Shown in pieces: positions 43,932-51,254 of a DNA stretch of 64,000 nt (its first letter is position 1; every line of letters starts with the position of its first letter). The translations under genes were made by a program, and so were the position numbers. The notes below the pieces were generated by a model, which saw nothing but the letters and a program-made list of their open reading frames with translations, ran no database searches and was not told the DNA's origin. The stretch comes from Leucobacter aridicollis (GTDB lineage Bacteria > Actinomycetota > Actinomycetes > Actinomycetales > Microbacteriaceae). Location: assembly GCF_024399335.1 (NCBI RefSeq), contig NZ_CP075339.1:62001-126000 (forward strand). The letters run 5' to 3'.

Positions 43932-44819
43932 GCGCCGCCCAGGCTGAAGTGGGCTTGCGTTCTGGTAACCAGCCGACTGCACGAGTGACTTCGATTCCGA
44001 GTCGTTGAGAGCTTGATGCGTCATCTCGCGGGGGTCTTCGGAGAGGTCGCGACATACGCTAGACCTTAGAACTAACCCGCCACCTCTGGCAGCAAGCGTC
44101 ATGTGGGCTCTGTCAGACGGAGGCGAGTGCGCTCCGAGACCTGCCTACTCGATCTCATCAAAGCTCTTGACTTGGTCCTCTAGCTGATGGCGCATCACCG
44201 GGTGAGGGGGTAGAAGTCAACGATGACGAATCGAACTACGCGCAACGAAGCTGTATTCGGAGATTCACCGACGTCGCTGGCGCGGACAACATGCGCGAGC
44301 TCGGTTGGTGCCACTGAGCCTTGAGGCACCCGGGCGCGCCGACGCTGAACGTTCAGTTTCATGTATAACAAACCTCTCCATCTGTCCGACGGCTCAGGAC
44401 GTTTCCACCTAAAGGAACGTCCGACGTCGATATGCCAGGTGGCGGCAAGGCATTCTGAACTCATCGGCGTTTGCCTTCTAGACGCCAACTGAGAGTGCCC
44501 CCTGTTGCTGATGCCTTTAGGACGGTGTTGCAACGGCATTTCGTTTGCCTGTGTCAGTAACGCCCGAAAGTCGAGATCCTGTTGCTGCCATGTCGCCTTC
44601 GGCTCGATAATTGCTTTGTGCAAGCCGTGCCTTGGCCGAGTCAGCCCACGACGTCGGCTCCATGTAACTCTCGGTGCCATCCAAGACCGGAACGCACATA
44701 GGCGCGTTCTGCGCACAAGACTCTGACCCGCTCGCACTCGGTGCGCGCCGCGCGACTCGACAACGCCTCACGCGCGCTCCTGAATCAGAGGTAATCGGCC
44801 AGAAATGAAGCGCCTCGAG
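43932..44819. other. Gap after the kinase with doubtful frames
   Basis: The longest frame (44195-44737, minus, 180 residues) shows no recognisable domain and weak codon bias; its C-terminal half (from VGRSFRWKRP) is the most protein-like. It may be part of the decayed block that continues to 46.1 kb. I see no reliable gene. Confidence 0.5.
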
Positions 44820-45198
44820 GAAACCGGACAGATAGCTTTCCTTCTCGCTCATCTCGGACGTACCCGAGTGCGACATGGTTCGCTTGCACACGAGAGAGCT
44901 TCCGCTACGTCTTCGTCGACGTCAGAAGGTCGTGGATGAGTGTGTGGCAGCCTCGGCAGAGGGCCAGAGGTCTTCGTGTTCTTCCGCGCCGAGCCGGTCG
45001 TAGGTGATGTGGTGGAGGTCGTCCTGTTTGAGTTTCCACGGCTTCCCGCAGCCCAGACATACGATTGTGCCGCCGGCAGGCAAGAGGCCGGCTTCTTCTT
45101 CCGCCCACTGTTACCGTCTTCGGTACCAAGCTGGTGATCGCATGTAGCCGGCGTAGCTCTGGCGGTGCGCTTCCCTTCCGCCTGAGCGCACCGCCCAA
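44820..45198 (-). pseudogene. Frameshifted HNH-type nuclease gene, right copy
   Basis: One frame gives VCLGCGKPWKLKQDDLHHI, then TYDRLGAEEHEDL. After loss of about one base near 44965 the next frame gives LALCRGCHTLIHDLL. Joined, this is an HNH nuclease core with paired Cys-x2-Cys. Downstream pieces (QANHVALGYVRDE) match the left fragment at 27.4 kb. The frame breaks make it a pseudogene. Confidence 0.7.
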
Positions 45199-45207
45199 GG
45201 GTTCAGC

Positions 45208-46038
45208 TCACGCACGGTACCCGGCCTGCATCTTCGCGATAGCGTCCCCGTACTCTGACGTGTCCCGTAGATGCTGTTCGAGATTCTTCGCATCTTTCTG
45301 ACACTCCGCGAACCGGGGATGCTCATGAAATGGCCTGGTCTTCGGGAGGAACGGTGGCAGGTTTCGGTAGAACACGAATGCCATGCCCTTCTCAAGCGTC
45401 CGGATCTCGTGGCCCTCAAAGATCGCCCGCTTCTCTTCAGAGAGCTGCATGTGGGCAGGACCGTTCAAAGCCATTGAATACGCCTCCCGCTCGACCCAAG
45501 TCTCACCGATGAGCTTTGACATGTCTTCGAGCGCGCGGGGGTCACCGCCGCCGGGGAGCACAATCTTGGCTGTCGCCGCGTCCCAGAGGGTGCCTGCTCC
45601 TTCTTGTCCGCCGTACTGCTGCAGCTGCGATTTGGACTGGAATACCGCGACTCCGATGCGGCCGACGCCGCCGCCGGCGGTGATGAGCTCGTACATGCCC
45701 TGGTAGTCGAAGTTGCCTGCCTCATCGAGTAGATACGTGAGCGGCGGGTCAAGGCGGCCGCCGGGGGAGCCTGCGGCGATCGCTTTGGACACGTAGTCAA
45801 CTTCTGAGAGAAAGCCGTCAAGGTTCCGGAGGAAATTTGCTGACGTCTTTTTGTCACCGATGAGGTAGACGGTGCCCTTCTGGAGGATGAAATCGGCGAA
45901 ATTGAAGTTGGCATCGTCTGGTCCGACCTTCATCCAGTCTCGGGCGCTTCGGGAACCGAGAAACGCGAGCACCGTCGGCAGGACCGCCCACTGGGAGGCG
46001 CGCTGCTCTGCAGACATGTTGATGACCGTCTCAATCAT
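45208..46038 (-). pseudogene. TraG/VirD4-like coupling protein, C-terminal part only
   Basis: 276 residues resembling the ATPase C-terminal half of type IV coupling proteins, which bring DNA to the conjugation channel: LTYLLDEAGNFDYQGM is the Walker B region, and FQSKSQLQQYGGQEG the following motif. The Walker A half is absent. Upstream the frame fades out and the 76-bp repeat follows 160 bp later, so the gene was cut near the att site. Confidence 0.72.
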
Positions 46039-46199
46039 GGTCGCGTGCCCTGGGGTTCTCGCCGGCAGGAGTGTCGCGCAGAATGACTGGAGATACCTGG
46101 TCGCTGAATGAAACTCGGCGTGTCGCAGAGCTTCTGGATAGCACCGTCGCCTTCATTGGGGGCGAGACGGATGACCCTGCTCGACCTAAGTCAGAGATT

Positions 46200-46275
46200 G
46201 AAAACGAAAAATCCCCCGCCGCTTCCGCGACGGGGGATTCAGACGTGCGCCCCAAGGGATTCGAACCCCTGACCT
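46200..46275 (-). repeat. 76-bp att-like repeat, right copy: tRNA 3' end plus terminator
   Basis: It is identical to 26938-27013. The minus strand holds the tRNA T-arm and acceptor 3' strand and the terminator hairpin AATCCCCCG ... CGGGGGATT with ATTTTTCG. To its right the sequence does not complete a tRNA (no GCGCCCC-type 5' acceptor strand), so this too is a truncated copy. Confidence 0.87.
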
Positions 46276-46690
46276 TCTGGTCTGTAGTCGCGGAAGATTC
46301 GGAAGCTTGCATGCGCTGTCCATGGTGCACCATTGAACTCCCCGATTGGGAGGCTAAAAGTCTGCATATGACGAGCTGTGAAGATGCCACTTTTTGGCGT
46401 CTTGTCGCGCCCACTCCCGACACTGCTGAAGCGCTGTGCCGGCCGTAGAGCTCAACCGCTAGAACCGATTCACCGTTGACTGAAGCAACGTCGCTTCTAA
46501 GTGAACGGGGCAAAACTTTTCGTCTGGCACGCGCGTACCCTGCTCAACAGACTTCCTCACGGCACCGAGGCTGCGCGGGGTTACTTAAGTACCGGCGTGC
46601 CGACCTTGAACCCAGGAACATCTGCCCCAATATGTAATGTGTCATACCTGACAATTTGGGGGGAAATACTTGACCTCAAATTAGGAACAA
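46276..46690. other. Gap between the att repeat and the integrase
   Basis: This 415-bp stretch contains one short likely gene (46311-46448). The remainder is expected to hold integrase arm-type sites. I see no clear pair of repeats besides the att copy itself. Confidence 0.5.
46311..46448 (+). CDS. Very small zinc-finger-like protein
   Basis: A 45-residue frame with C-x2-C (MRCPWC), His19 and Cys23 (SLHMTSC), followed by WRLVAPTPD. It resembles a single small zinc knuckle like the other tiny Cys-rich proteins in this element. There is no strong ribosome binding site, and the frame is open upstream through the repeat, so this is tentative. Confidence 0.4.
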   Translation: MRCPWCTIELPDWEAKSLHMTSCEDATFWRLVAPTPDTAEALCRP

Positions 46691-47662
46691 ATGATCGACC
46701 CTCGCCGGTTACCGATACCCAGCATGTGGGAAAAGGAAATTCAGGGGTACCTCAAATACTGTCGAGCCTTGGGTCTCCGGGAACAGAGCATTCGAACGTT
46801 TGAGCAAAGACTCGCTCAACTTGCGCGAAACGTCGATTCCGGCCCTTACGAGGTGACTCAAGAACAGCTGACGGATTTCTTGGCAGATCAAGGCTGGCAC
46901 CAAAACACGCGGAGATCACGACTCCAGACCTATCGTGGGTTTTGGAAGTGGGCGCGGGAATACTCCAAAACGGACCATGATCCTTCCTCGGGTATCCCAA
47001 AAGTGCGGGCCTTGCCGCCCTCCCCAAACCCAGTCCCATATGTTGTATACCTCGAGTCGCTCCTTCGCTCAGATGCTCGAACGCGTCGTGTACTTCGCCT
47101 GGCTGGGGAGAACGGTCTTCGTCGAGGTGAGATTGCCGTTGGGCACAGCCGTGACGTTCTAGTCTCAGCCGAAGGGCCAAGCCTCGTCGTTCATGGCAAG
47201 GGTGGGAAAACCAGAGTGGTTCCACTTACCGATGACCTGGCGCATGAATTACTCTCGCTGCCGGAAGGGTATTTCTTCCCAGGCAAAATCAACGGACACC
47301 TATCAGCACGAAGAATTTCCGAGCTTGCAAAAGACAGGCTTCCAAACCCCTGGACGATTCACAAGCTCCGACACATGTTTGCCTCCCGAAGCTTCGCAGT
47401 GAGCAAAGACATCGTCGCTGTTCAAACCATGCTCGGGCATGCGTCGATCGCAACAACACGCGACTACGTCGCTGTCGACAAACAAGAACTTCGATCCATC
47501 GTGAATGAAGTAGCAATACGATCACTAGACGAAGCAAATGACCGTTGGATCCGCGAAAACCCGACGAACGTCGTAACAATCGACATCGACACCGTTTCAA
47601 AGAACGAAGCGGCGCGGATTATTTCAATCCTGAGCCAGAAGCTACTCGCATCGACCGGGTAG
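46691..47662 (+). CDS. Tyrosine recombinase (integrase)
   Basis: A 323-residue integrase with an N-terminal SAM-like core-binding domain (about residues 15-95) and a complete catalytic set: R144 (NGLRRGE), K173 (GGKTR), H224 and R227 (HKLRH), H250 (LGHAS), Y259 (TRDYVAV). It lies 416 bp from the att repeat, which is normal for the enzyme that made it. Length and domain order are those of short XerC/D-like element integrases. Confidence 0.92.
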   Translation: MIDPRRLPIPSMWEKEIQGYLKYCRALGLREQSIRTFEQRLAQLARNVDSGPYEVTQEQLTDFLADQGWHQNTRRSRLQTYRGFWKWAREYSKTDHDPSSGIPKVRALPPSPNPVPYVVYLESLLRSDARTRRVLRLAGENGLRRGEIAVGHSRDVLVSAEGPSLVVHGKGGKTRVVPLTDDLAHELLSLPEGYFFPGKINGHLSARRISELAKDRLPNPWTIHKLRHMFASRSFAVSKDIVAVQTMLGHASIATTRDYVAVDKQELRSIVNEVAIRSLDEANDRWIRENPTNVVTIDIDTVSKNEAARIISILSQKLLASTG

Positions 47663-47710
47663 ACCAGTCCCCCACCCCATCCCCAGACACCAGCGAAAGA
47701 GCACAGGCCA

Positions 47711-48325
47711 ATGAGCGCGACCCCCGACGATCAACCACGCCAGGGCAACGAGAGGAAGGCGGAACCCAAAGGTCACCTCTTGACTCCTGCAGAAGCACTG
47801 AAATCTGCGATAGTTCCCGGAACTCATGGACTCAGAAAGGGAGACTCGATCCGCCTCGCCTGGTGGTCAAACGTCGGCTACTGGCACGGCGCCACCAAAC
47901 CAACATCTGGGCGCGTAATGAGCACATTTCTAGGGCTAGCTTGGTGGCCGGTCGCCCCAGTTCTGTTGATCGCATCTCCTCTGCTGGTGCATCGTCCCTC
48001 CGTCCGATACTTCTTCAGTGAACAACACGACGCATCTATCGCGATCCGCGCAACTGCAAAGGGGTGGACCATTGGGGAACATCAGAGTTCAAAGCCCGGA
48101 ACCGGGCAGGGAGGGCGACTGCGAGAGACAATGATGCCTAGCCTGGTCAGGATTGCTGATGAAAACCAGGTGACAATCTACGCCGACGCGGCAACCCCGG
48201 ACCTGGCGGATCGGTACATTGCGGGCCTGCCCGGCCTTGAAGACGTTGGCCCTGCCCTCCCTCGAGGCCGTCGACTACGCCGAGATCCCCAACCCGTTGA
48301 CGGAACCCGAACGCCAGGCAGCTGA
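47711..48325 (+). CDS. Unknown protein with a possible frameshift near the C-terminus
   Basis: A 204-residue protein. One hydrophobic hairpin (about residues 70-92, LAWWPVAPVLLIASPLLV) follows a basic/polar region. After about 48258 the other frame gives a more protein-like, acidic end (VDYAEIPNPLTEPERQAAEP), while the annotated frame turns Arg-rich. A one-base frameshift is likely, in nature or in the assembly. Family unknown; it follows the integrase. Confidence 0.5.
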   Translation: MSATPDDQPRQGNERKAEPKGHLLTPAEALKSAIVPGTHGLRKGDSIRLAWWSNVGYWHGATKPTSGRVMSTFLGLAWWPVAPVLLIASPLLVHRPSVRYFFSEQHDASIAIRATAKGWTIGEHQSSKPGTGQGGRLRETMMPSLVRIADENQVTIYADAATPDLADRYIAGLPGLEDVGPALPRGRRLRRDPQPVDGTRTPGS

Positions 48326-48424
48326 ACCGGACCGCTGGGCCGCGCCAGGCTGCGCGAGGGTGCTCATCTTTCAGGTAGCGGTCCACCTGGACTGTTGAGA
48401 CGTTCAGTGAAATGAGTACAAAAG

Positions 48425-48595
48425 ATGCTTGAGCAATTCGAACTACTGATACCGATTCTTTTGGTCGTCATTATCGTGTGTGCTTTGTTAGTCGCTGCTT
48501 TCATGGACTCCTGGTGGTCGCTCCTCTGGGTTGTCGTGCTAGTAGGTCTACCCGTGCTGCTGTACTACCTGGTCCAAGAAGTTGAACTCGTGTAA
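48425..48595 (+). CDS. Tiny two-helix membrane protein
   Basis: A 56-residue protein with two hydrophobic segments (about residues 7-27 and 30-50) and acidic ends (MLEQFE ... QEVELV). Coding bias is good but its ribosome binding site is weak (AAAAG). Unknown function. Confidence 0.55.
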   Translation: MLEQFELLIPILLVVIIVCALLVAAFMDSWWSLLWVVVLVGLPVLLYYLVQEVELV

Positions 48596-48738
48596 GAAAG
48601 GCGGCCGCTCGCGAAACCCTCGAATGCGGAGATCTCCTCAATCCCGTCCACGGTTCTACCGCGGACGGGATTCGTTCATCTAGCGTGCTTCAGCGGTGCG
48701 ACTTTGGTGAATGTCCGCAGCGGGACTTACCATTGCGT

Positions 48739-48754
48739 TCGAACATAAGTTCGA
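48739..48754. promoter_or_regulatory. Perfect SOS (LexA) box before umuD
   Basis: TCGAAC-ATAA-GTTCGA is a perfect palindrome of the actinobacterial LexA type, 15 bp before the umuD start. A host LexA would repress this element gene until DNA damage. Confidence 0.9.
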
Positions 48755-48769
48755 GTCGGGGGGGTTGTT

Positions 48770-49207
48770 GTGCAAGTCGTGGAAGTGCGCGAGCTTCGTG
48801 CAGACGCGCCAAGCGTCGTCGTTGCCATCGCGGGCGTCGACGCCGCGTGCGGTTTCCCTTCCCCTTCGCAGGATTACCAGACCAGCGAGATCGACCTCAA
48901 TGAACATCTCATGCCGAACCGGCTCTCAACATTCGTGATTCGTGCTCGCGGGCACAGCATGACCCGTGCCGGCATCTTCGACGGCGACGAACTCATCGTA
49001 GACCGGTCAATCCGTGCCCAGGACGGGCACGTCGTCATCGCCGTGGTCGACGGCGAAATGACAGTCAAGCGACTCCGTATCGAAAGCGGCCGCGCTGTGC
49101 TCGCTGCCGAAAGCTCCCAGTACCCCGACATCGAGATCCCGGAGCTCTCGGAGCTGCACATCTGGGGTGTCGTCACCCGGAGCCTTCACCGTGTCAGTCG
49201 TGGATAG
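48770..49207 (+). CDS. umuD: UmuD-like self-cleaving SOS protein
   Basis: A 145-residue S24 peptidase. The self-cleavage site is C27-G28 (AACGFPSP, as in E. coli UmuD), with Ser63 in GHSM and Lys100 in VKRL as catalytic dyad. After RecA-stimulated cleavage it would activate the UmuC-like polymerase at 51.26 kb. It starts with GTG after a G-rich run and has its own SOS box. It is not next to umuC as usual; five other genes intervene. Confidence 0.9.
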   Translation: MQVVEVRELRADAPSVVVAIAGVDAACGFPSPSQDYQTSEIDLNEHLMPNRLSTFVIRARGHSMTRAGIFDGDELIVDRSIRAQDGHVVIAVVDGEMTVKRLRIESGRAVLAAESSQYPDIEIPELSELHIWGVVTRSLHRVSRG

Positions 49208-49279
49208 CGTCGCGCACACAGTCCTGCGTGGGCTGCAGTCTCCACAATTGCCAACCCCGTCGTCCGTGCGCAGAGCGGC

Positions 49280-49450
49280 ATGCCACATTCTTGGAAGATG
49301 ACATACCCGCCAGATGGATACATCATTCCCCACGGTGCACCCCCCTGCCCGGGCTGCCATGCTCCTTACATGTCGTGGTGGCCCGACCCGGCCTGCGGCG
49401 GCTGGTGGGAGTGTGTGCACTGCAATGAAATGAGGTTGCCGGAAGGGTGA
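49280..49450 (+). CDS. Small zinc-ribbon protein
   Basis: A 56-residue protein with CPGC (C23, C26) and CVHC (C45, C48), a Trp-rich middle (SWWPD, GGWWE) and the layout of a single zinc ribbon. An in-frame second ATG gives a start at residue 7. No close family is recognised; such proteins often act in phages and elements as anti-factors or DNA binders. Confidence 0.55.
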   Translation: MPHSWKMTYPPDGYIIPHGAPPCPGCHAPYMSWWPDPACGGWWECVHCNEMRLPEG

Positions 49451-49507
49451 AGTTCGCAGTGGCGGTCTTGTCGTGGAGGGCCCTGTGGGCGGCATCACGA
49501 ATCCTTG

Positions 49508-49554
49508 CTGTAAAAAGTTGACAGGTGGGCGATTGGGCTGTAAACTATTTACAG
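49508..49554 (+). promoter_or_regulatory. Consensus promoter overlapped by two operator copies
   Basis: TTGACA (49518-49523), 17 bp, then TAAACT (49541-49546). CTGTAAA-AAG-TTGACAG covers the -35 box and CTGTAAA-CTA-TTTACAG (perfect palindrome) covers the -10; the copies are exactly 30 bp apart. A dimeric repressor bound here would block RNA polymerase. The MucR-like protein in the operon is a candidate regulator. Confidence 0.8.
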
Positions 49555-49571
49555 AAGCCAAGGAGGGCGAC

Positions 49572-49880
49572 GTGATTACCAGAACCGCCACCACAGGCGC
49601 CATCGCATACACCTACACAATCGACGGCATCGAAGTCTCCGAGCTCGTTCTCGACGTTGATACCCGCAAGGTCATCAATGTCGAAACCCTTGCCAAATAC
49701 CAGGGTGAAGGCTTCGCGCGAGCCCTCTGGGACCACGCCAACACCGAAGCCGAAGCATTCCACGCCCTCGAGCACCACCGCACGCCCGAAGGTGACGCAT
49801 TCGCACGCGCCGTCGGCGGCGAAACCATCGCCCACGAAGACGACTTCGTGGCCGAGTGCTCCATCTGCACAGGAGAGTAG
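49572..49880 (+). CDS. Small GNAT-like protein
   Basis: A 102-residue protein. LVLDVDTRKVINVETLAKYQGEGFARALWDHA has the acetyl-CoA loop pattern (Q-x-x-G-x-A) of GNAT acetyltransferases, but the protein is shorter than usual. Strong AAGGAGGGCGAC and a GTG start. It heads a tight three-gene operon behind the repressed promoter. Confidence 0.6.
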   Translation: MITRTATTGAIAYTYTIDGIEVSELVLDVDTRKVINVETLAKYQGEGFARALWDHANTEAEAFHALEHHRTPEGDAFARAVGGETIAHEDDFVAECSICTGE

Positions 49881-49882
49881 CC

Positions 49883-50248
49883 ATGCCACAGCAACACGAA
49901 ATCACCGCATGGCTCGAGGATGCTGATTTGACCCCCGACCAGATCGAAGAATTCACGCGCCTCGTCACCCTCCATGAAGACACCGTGATCCCCGCGCGAC
50001 CCGACTACGGCACCCCCGATTACTCGTCCGCCGACTATGCCGACGAAGATACCGCGGCATGGATCGCGGCCCTCGAAATCGTGGAAGGCACATTCGACCT
50101 CGAAGCACGCGGCAAAGCGCTGCTGGCAGCACGCGCAGACGCACAGCAAGGCGCAATCATGGCGGTACTCGCAGGCAATGAAGAAGCCCCGACCGCCAGG
50201 GCGGCCGCAGTATCCCGGCCATGGCTTCGCAAGCAGATCGGCAAGTAG
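49883..50248 (+). CDS. Unknown acidic protein
   Basis: A 121-residue acidic helical protein (DADLTPDQIEEFTRLV; GTPDYSSADYADED). It starts 2 bp after the previous stop and ends directly at the next start, so all three genes are co-translated. The function is not recognised. Confidence 0.6.
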   Translation: MPQQHEITAWLEDADLTPDQIEEFTRLVTLHEDTVIPARPDYGTPDYSSADYADEDTAAWIAALEIVEGTFDLEARGKALLAARADAQQGAIMAVLAGNEEAPTARAAAVSRPWLRKQIGK

Positions 50249-50989
50249 ATGCTGCTCACGAGTATCCCATCCGTCACGCTCGTATCCCGAGCCGAAGCAG
50301 CCCCGCAGCTCGGATACACGGCAGCGACCCTTGGCGCAGTCATGTCCCGCAACGCAGACGCCTGGCCAGCGCCCATCGCCTGCAGGCTCAAGACCCGAGC
50401 GCTGCAGTACGACCTCGACGCGATGCTCGCCACGGCACAAGGCGACGAAACGCCGCTGTCCAGGAAACCAGCCACCGTGACCGGCGCCACAGGGCTCATC
50501 ACCTGCCTCGAGTGCGGCATCGACATGCGCTCACTGGGCCGCCACCTCGTGGCAAAGCATGAGATGAACAGTGCAGAATATCGAGAAAAGTACGGGATGC
50601 CGCGCACCGCCGCACTGGAAGCACCCGGCACGCGTCGACGCAGGGTCAGGACCGCCCGCGCAGACCTTCAGGCAAGGCTCGACACGCTCGCCCCGTACCA
50701 GTCTGCCGGGCACCTCGCGGAGCTCCAGGTGAAAGGCGTCGAGAATCTTCGCGACAGCACAGCCAATCGGGCGGTCGTGAAGCAGCACCGTGCTCCCGTC
50801 CAGCGCAAAGGGGTCGCAGCCATGCGAGAGGCCCGAGCCAAAATCTTCGAGGCCAAGATCATTGAAGCCGGTTACACGTCGCTCGAGGACGCGATACGAC
50901 AGACAGCGCACCTGAGTGGAAGCGGCGCAGCGAAGCGGATCGGTATCGGGGCGACCTCGGTCAGGCGGTGGCGTCAACGCCTCCTGTAG
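50249..50989 (+). CDS. MucR/Ros-like zinc-finger regulator
   Basis: A 246-residue protein. A C2H2 finger of the Ros/MucR kind is clear: C86 and C89 (CLECG), H99 and H104 (GRHLVAKH), then the hallmark NSAEYREKYGMP. A basic helical stretch and a C-terminal helix-turn-helix-like end (IGATSVRRWRQRL) follow. It is probably a DNA-binding repressor, perhaps of its own operon. This family is better known from alphaproteobacteria. Confidence 0.75.
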   Translation: MLLTSIPSVTLVSRAEAAPQLGYTAATLGAVMSRNADAWPAPIACRLKTRALQYDLDAMLATAQGDETPLSRKPATVTGATGLITCLECGIDMRSLGRHLVAKHEMNSAEYREKYGMPRTAALEAPGTRRRRVRTARADLQARLDTLAPYQSAGHLAELQVKGVENLRDSTANRAVVKQHRAPVQRKGVAAMREARAKIFEAKIIEAGYTSLEDAIRQTAHLSGSGAAKRIGIGATSVRRWRQRLL

Positions 50990-51020
50990 GCACTCGTGAC
51001 ACTGGTGGGGCGTACACTGT

Positions 51021-51036
51021 TCGAACAAACTTTCGG
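51021..51036. promoter_or_regulatory. Imperfect SOS-like box before umuC
   Basis: TCGAAC-AAAC-TTTCGG matches the left half of the LexA site fully and the right half with two changes. It lies 13 bp before the small gene ahead of umuC, so umuC may be SOS-controlled as well. Confidence 0.5.
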
Positions 51037-51048
51037 ACAGGGGAAGTC

Positions 51049-51252
51049 ATGACGCGCACCGACAAGACCAATGACATCGAACGCGAACGCATGCCATACG
51101 TGCAAATCGAGACAAACCTATCGGCCGTCAGGGGCGACACCAAAGCCCGGAGAGCGACAGCGATCATCGGCGAAATGCCGACCCTGTGTGCCAGTCAGAA
51201 TTTGGAGCCGGTCCGTGAACATCGCCCATCGTCGTTCAGGATGGAGTCATAG
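51049..51252 (+). CDS. Small protein co-transcribed with umuC
   Basis: A 67-residue basic/acidic mixed protein with GGGGAAG ahead of the ATG. It ends 2-5 bp before umuC. Family unknown; its position suggests a role linked to the polymerase. Confidence 0.5.
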   Translation: MTRTDKTNDIERERMPYVQIETNLSAVRGDTKARRATAIIGEMPTLCASQNLEPVREHRPSSFRMES

Positions 51253-51254
51253 CC

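Larger units (their letters stand above)
26938..46275. mobile_element. Putative integrated element or island between two att-like repeats
   Basis: The 19.3 kb between the perfect 76-bp tRNA-end repeats carry a pilus locus, a sigma/anti-sigma fusion and an amino-sugar uptake cluster as cargo. Degraded conjugation genes (a TraG/VirD4-like C-terminus and HNH fragments) lie at the ends. No intact integrase is present inside, so the element is probably immobile on its own. Boundaries are inferred from the repeats. Confidence 0.6.

Noticed and set aside
44195..44737. 180-residue frame after the kinase
   Set aside because: No domain and weak coding signal in a region of decayed genes; kept only as a described gap.
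46235..46320. Intact tRNA gene at the right repeat
   Set aside because: The bases next to the repeat give a poor anticodon loop with no pairing stem, and a GCGCCCC-type 5' end is missing.
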